Assembly (NCBI GenBank): GCA_900316295.1
Contig: ONCJ01000002.1
Span: forward strand, 39,773 to 103,772
DNA from: an uncultured Prevotella sp.
Lineage (GTDB): Bacteria; Bacteroidota; Bacteroidia; Bacteroidales; Bacteroidaceae
Direction: 5' to 3'
DNA length: 64,000 bases
Position numbers and translations under genes: made by a program
Shown here: piece after piece, positions 39,315 through 47,618 of the stretch
Position numbering within the stretch: position 1 is the first letter of the stretch
Layout: every line of letters starts with the position of its first letter
The notes under the pieces: generated by a model
Told to the model about the DNA's origin: nothing
What the model saw: the letters and a program-made list of their open reading frames with translations, nothing else
Database searches by the model: none

Positions 39315-40727
39315 TTACTCTTCTATTCCCAGTGCAGCCTTAGCGTTCTTGTCGTTTGGCTCGAGCTGGATGAGCTTCTCATAGTAAGGCTTAGCCGACT
39401 CGAGGTCGTTCTTGTCGCTCCAGTAGTAGAAACCGAGGAGGCGCAGAGCCTGTGTTAGATAGCTTGTCTCGTCAGCGTCGCGGTCAGCCTTGTTCCAGAG
39501 TGCGCTTACGATCTTCTCGTTGTAGCTTGCTCCGAGAGCGGTGTCACCCGACTTGTCGGCTACGCCAGCGGCAATCATGTGTGCCCAGCTTGCGATAGAA
39601 GGATACTTCTCTGCCATCTTGTCGTAGATGCCGATAGCCTTTTTATAGTTAGCTGCCTTGTCTACTCCCTGATCTGCCTTTGCCACGTAGATTTGTGCCA
39701 TCTTAGCATAGTCGGATGGGGTAGCGTTAGGATTCTTCTGCATATACTTCTCGCTATACTCGAGAGCCTTGTCAGCATTACCCATAGCAGCATAGCACTC
39801 AGATATCCTCTGCAGTGGTTCTACAGCTTTCTCGTCCTCGTTCATAGCCTCTTCAAACTGCTTGATGGCATCCTCATAGCGCTTTGCGCCGAAGAGAGCC
39901 TTGCCGTAGTATGTGTAGTCGGTGGCATTCTTGTCGCCCTCGAGTGCGAGGAACTTCTGTGCGATGTTGATGGCGTCGTCGAACTTCTCTGTCTCAACGG
40001 CTGACCAGAGGCCGAGCTGGTTCAGGGTAACGTTCTTAGGGAACTTGTTCATACCTGCTGTTGCGATGTTGTATGCCTCGGCATACTTGCGCAGCTGAAC
40101 GGCAGAAATGAGGTACTTCACCATGTTACCCTCGTCGAGAGAGTTGATGTCACACTTGGCGTAGTTCTCGAATGCCTTGTCAAACTTGTTGCCTGAGAAG
40201 AATGAGCTACCTGCCTCAGCGTGGATGGGATAGCCTGGGATGTTCTCCAGAAGCTCTGCATAGGTCTTCTCTACGAGATCAGGATTGATCTTACGATAGA
40301 TAGAAGCATAGCGCATGTATCCGATAGGGTTCTTCGGGTCGAGACTCTTTGCGGTAGCATAGTGAGATGCTGCATTACCGCCGTTGCCTGCCTCGTCCTT
40401 CACGGCTTCGATGTCGCCCATAAGGATGTAAGCTTCTGCCTGCTGCTTCAGGTTTTTCTTAGCAGCGGTGAGTGCCATGTTAGCAACATTGCTTGCATTT
40501 GTGAAGTCCTTTACTGCCAGATAAGAGTTACCCAGTGCGATGAGTGCCTCAGGGTTCTTCTTAAACTGCTTAATGTAACTCTTTGCCAGACCAGCAGCTG
40601 ATGCTGGATTCTCCTTGAGAGCCTGTGATACAGGGGCAAGTGCTGCTCCGAAGTCGTCGGTCTGAGCCATTGCTGGTGCGGAGATACTGATCAACGCTCC
40701 AACTACTAAATATTTGATAGCTTTCAT
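39315..40727 (-). CDS. Periplasmic TPR-repeat protein of the TonB operon
   Basis: A 470-aa protein with signal peptide (ISAPAMAQ) and TPR repeats over most of its length, e.g. PEALIALGNSYLAVKDF, YTYYGKALFGAKRYEDAIKQFEEAM and CYAAMGNADKALEYSEKYMQ, ending with AKPYYEKLIQLEPNDKNAKAALG. TPRs form protein-binding solenoids. It is last gene of a cluster (exbB-exbD-exbD-tonB-pstS-like-TPR) that I recall as conserved in Bacteroidales, so it probably helps assemble or regulate the TonB energising complex in the periplasm. The exact role is unknown. Confidence 0.82.
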   Translation of the reverse strand: MKAIKYLVVGALISISAPAMAQTDDFGAALAPVSQALKENPASAAGLAKSYIKQFKKNPEALIALGNSYLAVKDFTNASNVANMALTAAKKNLKQQAEAYILMGDIEAVKDEAGNGGNAASHYATAKSLDPKNPIGYMRYASIYRKINPDLVEKTYAELLENIPGYPIHAEAGSSFFSGNKFDKAFENYAKCDINSLDEGNMVKYLISAVQLRKYAEAYNIATAGMNKFPKNVTLNQLGLWSAVETEKFDDAINIAQKFLALEGDKNATDYTYYGKALFGAKRYEDAIKQFEEAMNEDEKAVEPLQRISECYAAMGNADKALEYSEKYMQKNPNATPSDYAKMAQIYVAKADQGVDKAANYKKAIGIYDKMAEKYPSIASWAHMIAAGVADKSGDTALGASYNEKIVSALWNKADRDADETSYLTQALRLLGFYYWSDKNDLESAKPYYEKLIQLEPNDKNAKAALGIEE

Positions 40728-40841
40728 AATTCTCTCTTTTTTGATGTTGATTTTTGGTTAATTATCTCGTTACGATGATATGACGTTGGAATGAATGGTT
40801 GGTTTAATCTCAATTATCCATTGTCAATTATCAATTATCAA

Positions 40842-41804
40842 TTATTTTTTCGTCTTTACAGTCTTGATGGTGATGTCGCCACGATAGGGTAGGAGACCAG
40901 ACTTGAAGATGATGAGCTGTCCCTTGGGTCCTGCTATATAGTTGGCAAAACTGTTGGGGAGTCCCTTCTGCGGGTCTACCACGATGGCATAAATCGTCCT
41001 GACAAAGGGATAGCGACCGTCGAGCAGGTATGCCTGATAGGGCTTCCAGCTGTTCATTGGCGTCGCCTTGTCCTTGATGGAGACTGACATGACGTGGATG
41101 TTCTTCTTGAATGTGGTGTTGGTGGAGTCGCGCTGGTCGTTGAGCCAGTTGGATCCGATGACTCCGATGGCACCAGGTGTCTTGTCGACATAGTCGACTA
41201 CTTCCTTGCTGGTCTTTGCCGCAACGACGTTAGGGGCGTTGATGGGCTTGCCGCCAAGGATGGAGTCAACAACATAGTGGAGTGTTGCCGACTGTTTGTT
41301 GTCGAATACAACCTCTATGTCGCCCTTGTCTGACGTGGGATTGAGTTCCTTCCAAGTCTTGATCTCGCCGCTAAGCACACGTTTCACGTCGTTGACGGTG
41401 ATACATGTATCGTTGTTCTGTGTGTTAACGATGAGTGCCATACCGTCGTATCCGATGGGGAATACTTGTGGTAGCTGACGCTTGGTCTTCAGATAGGAGA
41501 TCTCGCTGTCAAGGAGTCTGCGTGAGGTGATGAGCAGACAAGTCTTGAGATCCTTGATCTGTTGCAGTCCTTCAATCTCGTTTGTGTATATGGGCTTAAG
41601 GTGAGCATCAGGGAATTCGAACTCGAATTGTTTTCTCACCTCATCAATGATGGGACTAAAACTCTCATCCGCATAGAATGATACAGTCCCGGATATAGGA
41701 GTGTCTGTTCTACCGTTAACCGGCTTCTTCGTGTTGGAACACGAAGAAAAGCCGGTTATCAGTGTCAATCCTACAAAAATACTGTAGAATAGGGATCGTT
41801 TCAT
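40842..41804 (-). CDS. PstS-like phosphate-binding-fold lipoprotein
   Basis: A 320-aa lipoprotein (lipobox GFSSC) with a type II periplasmic-binding-protein fold of the PstS family: GTVSFYADESFSPIIDEV, TSRRLLDSEI, IGYDGMALIVNTQN, VKRVLSGEIKTWKELNP, TPGAIGVIGSNWL and YPFVRTIYAIV. No pst permease or ATPase genes are near; it lies between tonB and the TPR gene. It may bind phosphate or another small ligand for the TonB system, or have lost transport function. Family confident, ligand uncertain. Confidence 0.85.
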   Translation of the reverse strand: MKRSLFYSIFVGLTLITGFSSCSNTKKPVNGRTDTPISGTVSFYADESFSPIIDEVRKQFEFEFPDAHLKPIYTNEIEGLQQIKDLKTCLLITSRRLLDSEISYLKTKRQLPQVFPIGYDGMALIVNTQNNDTCITVNDVKRVLSGEIKTWKELNPTSDKGDIEVVFDNKQSATLHYVVDSILGGKPINAPNVVAAKTSKEVVDYVDKTPGAIGVIGSNWLNDQRDSTNTTFKKNIHVMSVSIKDKATPMNSWKPYQAYLLDGRYPFVRTIYAIVVDPQKGLPNSFANYIAGPKGQLIIFKSGLLPYRGDITIKTVKTKK

Positions 41805-41832
41805 TTAATTACTGTATTACTTAATTACTGTA

Positions 41833-42693
41833 TTACTGTAATTTGAATGTTACAGGAAGGGTGAACTTAACACGGGCAGGCTGTCCGTTGTTCATACCTG
41901 GGTTCCACTTAGGCATGCGCTTTACTACGTTGACTGCCTCGCGGTCGAGGGCGGGGTCTACAGAACGTACCACCTGTACGTTGCTGATGCTACCGTCCTT
42001 CTCTACGACGAAGTTCACGATAACGCGTCCTTGGATACCATTCTCAGCAGCTACTGCTGGGTAGGTAAGGTTCTGGCTCAACCACTGGTTGACATTACCC
42101 TTGAACGAAGGCATCTGCTCGGCGATGTCGAAGACTTTGTTCTCGACAACCTGCTTTACTTCCTCCTTCGGCTTCTCTACAGGTGCTGGGGGCGGAACGT
42201 TGACAGCAATATCATTACGTACGGCCTCTACGGTACGGTCTTTTACACCTTCCTGATCTACGTTAGATACGGCTACCTTTGCGTCCAGCTTGTCCATCTG
42301 CTTTACCTGATTCTCTTCCTTCACCAGTTCGTCCTTCTTGATGACAGGAGCGGTGAACTTCTGAGACTCACGTACCTGAGGGATTTCCTTCTTAGGTTCT
42401 ATCTTAGGCTGAACTTTAACCTCTTCCTTCTTCTTCTCTTTCTTGGCCATTTCCTGCAGGCGCGACAGCTCCAATGCTTCCATGTATGCGCGCTGCTCTT
42501 CGGCTCTCTTGTCTGCGACTACTTTCCATGCGAGACCGCCACCGACGAGAGCTGCAGCAATTACCAAGATGATGATAGACTTGATATTTCTGCCAGAGGT
42601 ACCCTTACGCAGCTGGTATGCTCCGTATTCCTTGTTCCTGTCGGCGAAAACCATGTCCACCCATTTCGGGTCAATCAAATCAATCTTTGCCAT
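41833..42693 (-). CDS. tonB: TonB energy transducer
   Basis: A 286-aa inner-membrane protein that carries proton-motive energy to outer-membrane TonB-dependent receptors. One membrane anchor lies near 36-56 (IKSIIILVIAAALVGGG). A long Lys/Glu/Pro-rich periplasmic spacer follows (KKEEVKVQPKIEPKKEIPQ, PPPAPVEKPKEEVKQ). The C-terminal TonB domain (about 196-286) has the TIGR01352 blocks YPAVAAENGIQGRVIVNF, GSISNVQVVRSVDPALDREAV and KWNPGMNNGQPARVKFTLPV. It follows two exbD genes and exbB in one operon. Confidence 0.95.
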   Translation of the reverse strand: MAKIDLIDPKWVDMVFADRNKEYGAYQLRKGTSGRNIKSIIILVIAAALVGGGLAWKVVADKRAEEQRAYMEALELSRLQEMAKKEKKKEEVKVQPKIEPKKEIPQVRESQKFTAPVIKKDELVKEENQVKQMDKLDAKVAVSNVDQEGVKDRTVEAVRNDIAVNVPPPAPVEKPKEEVKQVVENKVFDIAEQMPSFKGNVNQWLSQNLTYPAVAAENGIQGRVIVNFVVEKDGSISNVQVVRSVDPALDREAVNVVKRMPKWNPGMNNGQPARVKFTLPVTFKLQ

Positions 42694-42728
42694 TGTTTTC
42701 TTGTTTTAATGGTTAAATAAATCATCAA

Positions 42729-43376
42729 TTACTCAACGACGTTACGCGATGACAGAAGTTTCTTGTCATCATCGTTGATCTTGTCGATGACATAAGTACC
42801 AATACTCAATATCTGCATTTCGTCGAGAGCGTCGACCAAGTTCTTGTAAGACGCATTGTCGGTAGCCTTGATGACGATGGTCAGAGTAGGAATCTTTCCA
42901 TCCTCGAGCTCACCACCCTTCAGCTTGCTCAGCTCCTTCTGGTATATACTGTCTGGGTATAACGCAGGTTGCTTTGCCTTCTTAGCCTCGAGTGCCTTAA
43001 CAGCAAGTTCAATACGCTTTACAGGCTTGGTTCCGTTTTCTGTGGCGTGTTCTCTCAGAGCGTTACGGATGCCCTTGTCGCCCCAAGTTGTCTCCTTGAG
43101 CCAAGCAGGGTTGTCGTACTCTGGGATACCCTCGCCATAGTAAATCTTGTTGTTTGCAGCAACATAGATTGTCACAGTCTCGGAAGCCTTAGCCTCGTTC
43201 TTCTGCTCTTCTTGTGTGTTCTCATCATTACTTGGCATGGTCAACTCCATGGTCTGAGGCTTGCTCAGAGTGGTACAAAGCATGAAGAACGTAATAAGAA
43301 GCATGAGCATATCCACCATCGGCGTAAAGTCGACACGGACGTTGATCTTTTTTTGTTTGCTTTCTTTCTTTGCCAT
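42729..43376 (-). CDS. exbD: ExbD-type biopolymer transport protein (second copy)
   Basis: A 215-aa protein of the ExbD/TolR family, part of the proton channel with ExbB. The N-terminal membrane helix carries the key Asp in the VDFTPMVDMLMLLITFFML segment; a periplasmic domain follows with NKIYYGEG, LTIVIKATDNASYKNLVDALDEM. It shares one base with the upstream exbD stop, so translation is coupled. It differs enough from its neighbour that the two probably have distinct partners or form a mixed complex. Confidence 0.93.
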   Translation of the reverse strand: MAKKESKQKKINVRVDFTPMVDMLMLLITFFMLCTTLSKPQTMELTMPSNDENTQEEQKNEAKASETVTIYVAANNKIYYGEGIPEYDNPAWLKETTWGDKGIRNALREHATENGTKPVKRIELAVKALEAKKAKQPALYPDSIYQKELSKLKGGELEDGKIPTLTIVIKATDNASYKNLVDALDEMQILSIGTYVIDKINDDDKKLLSSRNVVE

Positions 43377-44020
43377 TATTGGTCCTCCGATGTTTTGAGG
43401 TTCGTTATCATGTAGTAATGACTTTCGTCCATATCCTGAAGCTCGTTCATCACCTTCTTTACAGTCTTGTAAGGTGTGTTGGCATCAGCCTTGAGAGCAA
43501 TCTTGATGTCCTCGTTGGCAGTACGTGCGGCGTCAACCCACTGCTGGAACTCTGACATGTCGCCCTTGATACTGTCGAGAGGAATACCCTTTGTTGGGAG
43601 TATCTTCTGACGGTTCTGGCTCGACATTGAGAGATAACCTGCCAATTCTGCCATTGGAACACCGAATGTAGACTCGAGACGGAAGGTCTGGATCTGCTTA
43701 CCGTTGAGGGTAACGCCAAATCTGCCTGCCATGTCGTCGAGAGCAGCACCAAGCTGGTCGGTGTTGTCTATACTCATAAATACCTGACCTTCGCCCGTAG
43801 GCTTGCCTGCCTTGTCCGTCTGTGGACTTACCAGGATGGTCAGCACGCCGTTTTCAGGCACCTTAATCTCTGACACTGATCCTGGAGTGTTGACCTTCAC
43901 AGGCTCATTCTTTACGAATGTAGAGGTGAGCATGAAGAAAGTCAGAAGCAGGGTCATAACGTCAGACATAGGTGTCATGTCTATCCAGACGTCACTCTTC
44001 TTAACTTTTACTTTACCCAT
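43376..44020 (-). CDS. exbD: ExbD-type biopolymer transport protein (first copy)
   Basis: A 214-aa ExbD/TolR-family protein. The membrane helix is in DMTPMSDVMTLLLTFFML with the conserved Asp, and the periplasmic part ends with IKIALKADANTPYKTVKKVMNELQDM. It lies between exbB and the second exbD. Two exbD genes in a row are usual in this Bacteroidales cluster as I recall it. Confidence 0.93.
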   Translation of the reverse strand: MGKVKVKKSDVWIDMTPMSDVMTLLLTFFMLTSTFVKNEPVKVNTPGSVSEIKVPENGVLTILVSPQTDKAGKPTGEGQVFMSIDNTDQLGAALDDMAGRFGVTLNGKQIQTFRLESTFGVPMAELAGYLSMSSQNRQKILPTKGIPLDSIKGDMSEFQQWVDAARTANEDIKIALKADANTPYKTVKKVMNELQDMDESHYYMITNLKTSEDQ

Positions 44021-44051
44021 AGTGATAAATAATTTAAAGGGTTAGCAAAAA

Positions 44052-44879
44052 TTAAGCTTCTTCTGAGTGTGTTGCTTCGTATGTCTGAGCGATTGAGTAA
44101 CCAACTTCGTCAAGTGCGAATGTCAACTTGTCTACCTTGTTCGTGTAGTAGTTGTAAGCAACAACGGCGCACCAAGATGTACCGATACCGAACGCGGTGT
44201 TGATAAGTGCCTCAGAAATACCGGCAGACAGTGCAGCAGAGTCAGCACCACCACCTGCAGACAGAGCGGAGAATGAACGAATCATACCGACCACAGTACC
44301 GAGAAGTCCGGTAAGTGTACCAAGTGTAACGATTGTTGCAATCATTGGGAGGTTCATGGTCAGAGTAGGCATTTCAAGCTGAGAAGCCTCCTCGTGAGCC
44401 TGCTGGATCTTTGCTACCTTCTGAGCCTTCTTGATACCAGCGGTTGCCTCCATCTCTTTGTATGCATTGAGAGATGCAGAAACAACGTTTGCTACAGAAC
44501 CCTTCTGTGCGTCGCACAGCTGCTGAGCCTTTGCGAAGTCGTTAGCGTTCAAGGCTGCCTTGATGTTTGCTACGAACTTTGGCAGAGCGCCCTTACCGAA
44601 AGCGGTCTTCAGAGCCAACCAGCGCTCGATAGACAGAGCCAATACGGTGAGCAACAGTGTGTGGATGATAGGCACGATAACACCACCCTTGTAGATTGTA
44701 CCCCATACGTTGATAGGAGTCTCCTTGGATTCGTCTGCGAAGTTTGCGTCGCGTCCCATCCAGAAGTTGAACAAAAGAATTGCGATAATGAAGCAAACGA
44801 CGATAATCCAGAATGCTCCTCTTACTCCCTGAAAGCCCTCAGACTTTTTCTTTGGGGCTGCTTTTTGTGTAGTTGCCAT
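44052..44879 (-). CDS. exbB: ExbB-type (MotA/TolQ/ExbB) proton channel protein
   Basis: A 275-aa inner-membrane protein that, with ExbD, forms the proton channel driving TonB. Three membrane segments are visible: near 23-42 (GAFWIIVVCFIIAILLF), 67-88 (IYKGGVIVPIIHTLLLTVLAL), and a C-terminal hairpin with TLGTLTGLLGTVVGMIRSF and ALINTAFGIGTSWCAVVAYNYY, typical of the family. It is first gene of the operon, with a promoter at 45001-45030 and a leader of about 115 bases. Confidence 0.95.
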   Translation of the reverse strand: MATTQKAAPKKKSEGFQGVRGAFWIIVVCFIIAILLFNFWMGRDANFADESKETPINVWGTIYKGGVIVPIIHTLLLTVLALSIERWLALKTAFGKGALPKFVANIKAALNANDFAKAQQLCDAQKGSVANVVSASLNAYKEMEATAGIKKAQKVAKIQQAHEEASQLEMPTLTMNLPMIATIVTLGTLTGLLGTVVGMIRSFSALSAGGGADSAALSAGISEALINTAFGIGTSWCAVVAYNYYTNKVDKLTFALDEVGYSIAQTYEATHSEEA

Positions 44880-45000
44880 AATTTGATAAATTAAAATTTT
44901 TAGTTATTGATAAATTAATATGTTAATAATATTCTGATTATAAGGTGTATTGTTTTGTGAAATTAGTTTTTTTAGTCTCTTAATTGTTCCAATATCTGCG

Positions 45001-45030
45001 CAAAGATAGCAAATGTGTAGGAATAACAAA
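45001..45030 (-). promoter_or_regulatory. Promoter of the exbB operon
   Basis: Minus strand TTTG (45030-45027), 18 bases, TATCTTTG (45008-45001). Confidence 0.7.
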
Positions 45031-45064
45031 GTGCTTTAACAAGATTTAATAGTTTATTTTTTAA

Positions 45065-46258
45065 TTATTTTAATCTTCCAAGTACTTCTTTGATACGTCG
45101 CATAGCCTCGCGAATGTTTTCGTCGCTCGTGGCATAGCTCATGCGGAAGCAGTCAGAATCGCCAAAGGCATCACCACCAACGGTGGCTACGTGGCCTACC
45201 TCCAGAAGGTACATTGCAAGGTCGTTGGAGTCCTTGATGGTGTGCTCACCATCGCTCTTTCCATAGAAGCTGCTACACTTAGGGAAGAGGTAGAAGGCTC
45301 CCTGTGGGGTGTTGACTTCCAATCCAGGAATGTCCTTTGCGAGTTCTACTATGAGGTCGCGGCGACGCTCAAAGGCCAGGCGCATCTCCTCAACGCAATC
45401 TTGTGAGGCAATATATGCTTCGAGTGCAGCCCTCTGGCTAACTGAGCACGGACCGCTGGTGTATTGTCCCTGTAGCTTGTTGCATCCTTTTACTATCCAT
45501 TCGGGTGCGGCAATGTATCCGATGCGCCATCCTGTCATGGCGTATGCCTTGCTCACTCCGTTGACAATGATGGAACGCTCCTTCATGCCTGGGAACTGGG
45601 CAATACTCTCATGCTTGCCTATATAGTTGATGTGTTCGTATATCTCGTCAGCAAGTACGAAGAGGTCTTCATGCTTCAAAATGACTTCTGCCAAGCCTGC
45701 CAGTTCGTCCTTGGTATAGACACTACCTGTAGGATTGCTGGGTGAACATAGTATAAGAAGTCGAGTCTGTGGCGTGATGGCTGCCTCGAGTTGTTCGGGA
45801 GTGATTTTGAAATTCTGCTCAAACCCTGCATTTATGATGACGGGTGTGCCTCCTGCCAGTTTCACCATCTGTGGATAGCTGACCCAATAAGGTGCAGGTA
45901 TGATGACTTCTTCGCCTGGATCGACCAATGCCATAACGGTGTTGCATACACTCTGCTTGGCACCATTGCTCACGAGAATCTCACTTGGCTGATAGTGTAA
46001 CTGGTTCTCACGCTCCAACTTGCGTGCTATGGCTTGACGCAGCTCTGGATATCCTGGCACAGGTGAGTAGCGCGAGTAGTTCTCGTCGATAGCTAATTTT
46101 GCTGCAACCTTGATATGGTCAGGCGTATTGAAGTCGGGTTCGCCGACACTCATGTTGATAACGTCGATGCCTTGTGCCTTCATCTCAGCACTTTTTTGTG
46201 ACATGGCGAGTGTGGCGGATGCCGCCAATCGGTTTAATCTGTTGGATAGTTTTGCCAT
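45065..46258 (-). CDS. Aspartate aminotransferase (class I, AspB type)
   Basis: A PLP-dependent aminotransferase of subgroup I-gamma, converting aspartate and 2-oxoglutarate to oxaloacetate and glutamate. From the ATG at 46258 (MAKLSNRLNRL) it is 397 aa, the family size. Seen: SVGEPDFNTPDHI, APYWVSYPQM, CSPSNPTGSVY, ADEIYEHI, the PLP lysine in VSKAYAMTGWRIGY, and FRMSYATSDENI. A longer frame to 46291 is rejected because it would begin inside the -7 box at 46289-46296. It is a single gene. Aromatic or other amino acids could also be substrates. Confidence 0.92.
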   Translation of the reverse strand: MAKLSNRLNRLAASATLAMSQKSAEMKAQGIDVINMSVGEPDFNTPDHIKVAAKLAIDENYSRYSPVPGYPELRQAIARKLERENQLHYQPSEILVSNGAKQSVCNTVMALVDPGEEVIIPAPYWVSYPQMVKLAGGTPVIINAGFEQNFKITPEQLEAAITPQTRLLILCSPSNPTGSVYTKDELAGLAEVILKHEDLFVLADEIYEHINYIGKHESIAQFPGMKERSIIVNGVSKAYAMTGWRIGYIAAPEWIVKGCNKLQGQYTSGPCSVSQRAALEAYIASQDCVEEMRLAFERRRDLIVELAKDIPGLEVNTPQGAFYLFPKCSSFYGKSDGEHTIKDSNDLAMYLLEVGHVATVGGDAFGDSDCFRMSYATSDENIREAMRRIKEVLGRLK

Positions 46259-46288
46259 ATTTTTACCTTTTTGCTTATAAAACGACGA

Positions 46289-46296
46289 CAAAAGTA
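46289..46296 (-). promoter_or_regulatory. -7 box of the aspartate aminotransferase gene
   Basis: Minus strand TACTTTTG; leader about 27 bases to the 46258 start. -33 not clear. Confidence 0.55.
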
Positions 46297-46341
46297 GTCA
46301 TTTTATTTTTCATTTAAGCAGATTATTGACATTATTTCACT

Positions 46342-47574
46342 TTACAGGTGAAGATTGTGGCCCATTCGTTCTTTCTTTGTCTTCAGATATCTGTAATCAT
46401 ATTCGTTAGGAGAAATCTCTATTGGCACATTTTCAACTATCTCCAGTCCGTATGCTTCCAGTCCTACGCGCTTGGTTGGATTGTTGGTCATCAGGCGCAT
46501 CTTGTGTATTCCGAGGTGTCTGAGCATCTGTGCGCCACAGCCGTAGTCGCGCTCGTCGGGCTTGAATCCGAGGTGAATATTTGCGTCTACGGTGTCCATG
46601 CCTTGTTCTTGCAGTTTGTATGCTGCAATCTTATTCATCAGTCCAATGCCTCGACCCTCTTGCTGCATATAAACTAACACGCCCTTGCCTTCTTCTTCGA
46701 TCATTTCCAGTGCTCTGTGGAGCTGGTCGCCACAGTCGCATCGCTTACTGCCAAGAATATCGCCAGTAGCGCATGAGGAGTGTACTCTGACAAGAACAGG
46801 CTCGTCCTCTTTCCATTCGCCCTTGACCAGAGCCATGTGCTCGAGACCATTGCTTTTCTGTCGGAAAGGAATGAGCTTGAAGTGACCGTATTTGGTAGGC
46901 ATGTCGGCTTCGTTGCCGACCTCGATGAGTGACTCGCGTTGCAGACGATATGCTATCATGTCTTTGATGGAGATAATCTTCATGTCCCATTCCTTTGCCA
47001 TTTTCTGCAGCTCAGGTAGACGTGCCATTGTTCCATCCTCGTTCATAATCTCCATGAGAGCACCAGCGGGATAGAGCCCAGCCATCTTACACAGGTCGAT
47101 GGCTGCCTCGGTGTGTCCGCTCCTGCGTAGTACGCCGTTGTCTTGTGCGTAGAGTGGATTGATGTGTCCTGGCCGACCAAAGGTCTGGGCAGTTGACTTC
47201 GGATCGGCAAGTGCGCGGATAGTTGCTGCACGGTCGTGTGCTGAAACACCTGTGGAGCATCCCTCTAACTTGTCGATGGTGACGGTGAAGGGTGTGCCCA
47301 AGACGGAGGTGTTGTCCTCTACCTGGTGTGGCAGGTCGAGTTCCTGACAACGGCTCAGGGTGATGGGTGCACACAATACGCCACGTGCGTTTTTTAGCAT
47401 GAAGTTGACCTTCTCGGGAGTGATTTTCTCTGCTGCGATGATGAGGTCGCCCTCGTTCTCGCGGTCCTCATCGTCGACAACGATGACAAACTTACCTTCC
47501 TTGAAGTCTTTTATAGCCTCTTCTATGTTGCTCAGTTGTTTGTTCTCCATATTTTGCATATCTTGTTTACACAT
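46342..47574 (-). CDS. ribBA: Bifunctional riboflavin enzyme RibBA
   Basis: Fused 3,4-dihydroxy-2-butanone-4-phosphate synthase (about 1-210) and GTP cyclohydrolase II (about 215-410), the two entry steps of riboflavin synthesis. RibB part: [16 protein letters not shown] and GHTEAAIDL. RibA part: zinc cysteines in [15 protein letters not shown] and the catalytic EGRGIGL. Possible starts are 47574, 47559 and 47550 (MENKQ); the last fits homologues best. No FMN riboswitch was recognised upstream. The gene follows lptG on the same strand after a 25-base duplication that separates the lptG stop from the ribBA start, so it probably shares the lptG transcript. Confidence 0.94.
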   Translation of the reverse strand: MCKQDMQNMENKQLSNIEEAIKDFKEGKFVIVVDDEDRENEGDLIIAAEKITPEKVNFMLKNARGVLCAPITLSRCQELDLPHQVEDNTSVLGTPFTVTIDKLEGCSTGVSAHDRAATIRALADPKSTAQTFGRPGHINPLYAQDNGVLRRSGHTEAAIDLCKMAGLYPAGALMEIMNEDGTMARLPELQKMAKEWDMKIISIKDMIAYRLQRESLIEVGNEADMPTKYGHFKLIPFRQKSNGLEHMALVKGEWKEDEPVLVRVHSSCATGDILGSKRCDCGDQLHRALEMIEEEGKGVLVYMQQEGRGIGLMNKIAAYKLQEQGMDTVDANIHLGFKPDERDYGCGAQMLRHLGIHKMRLMTNNPTKRVGLEAYGLEIVENVPIEISPNEYDYRYLKTKKERMGHNLHL

Positions 47575-47618
47575 TATTTATATATAGGCATATACACATT
47601 ATTTATATATAGGCATAG
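47569..47618. repeat. 25-base tandem duplication at the lptG/ribBA junction
   Basis: Copies at 47569-47593 and 47594-47618. Each encodes, on the minus strand, ATGCCTATATATAAATAATG, i.e. the lptG end MPIYK-stop overlapping an ATG. Confidence 0.85.

Noticed and set aside
46259-46291. Upstream start for the aspartate aminotransferase
   Set aside because: It lies within the TAnnTTTG box, and homologues begin near MAKLSNR.
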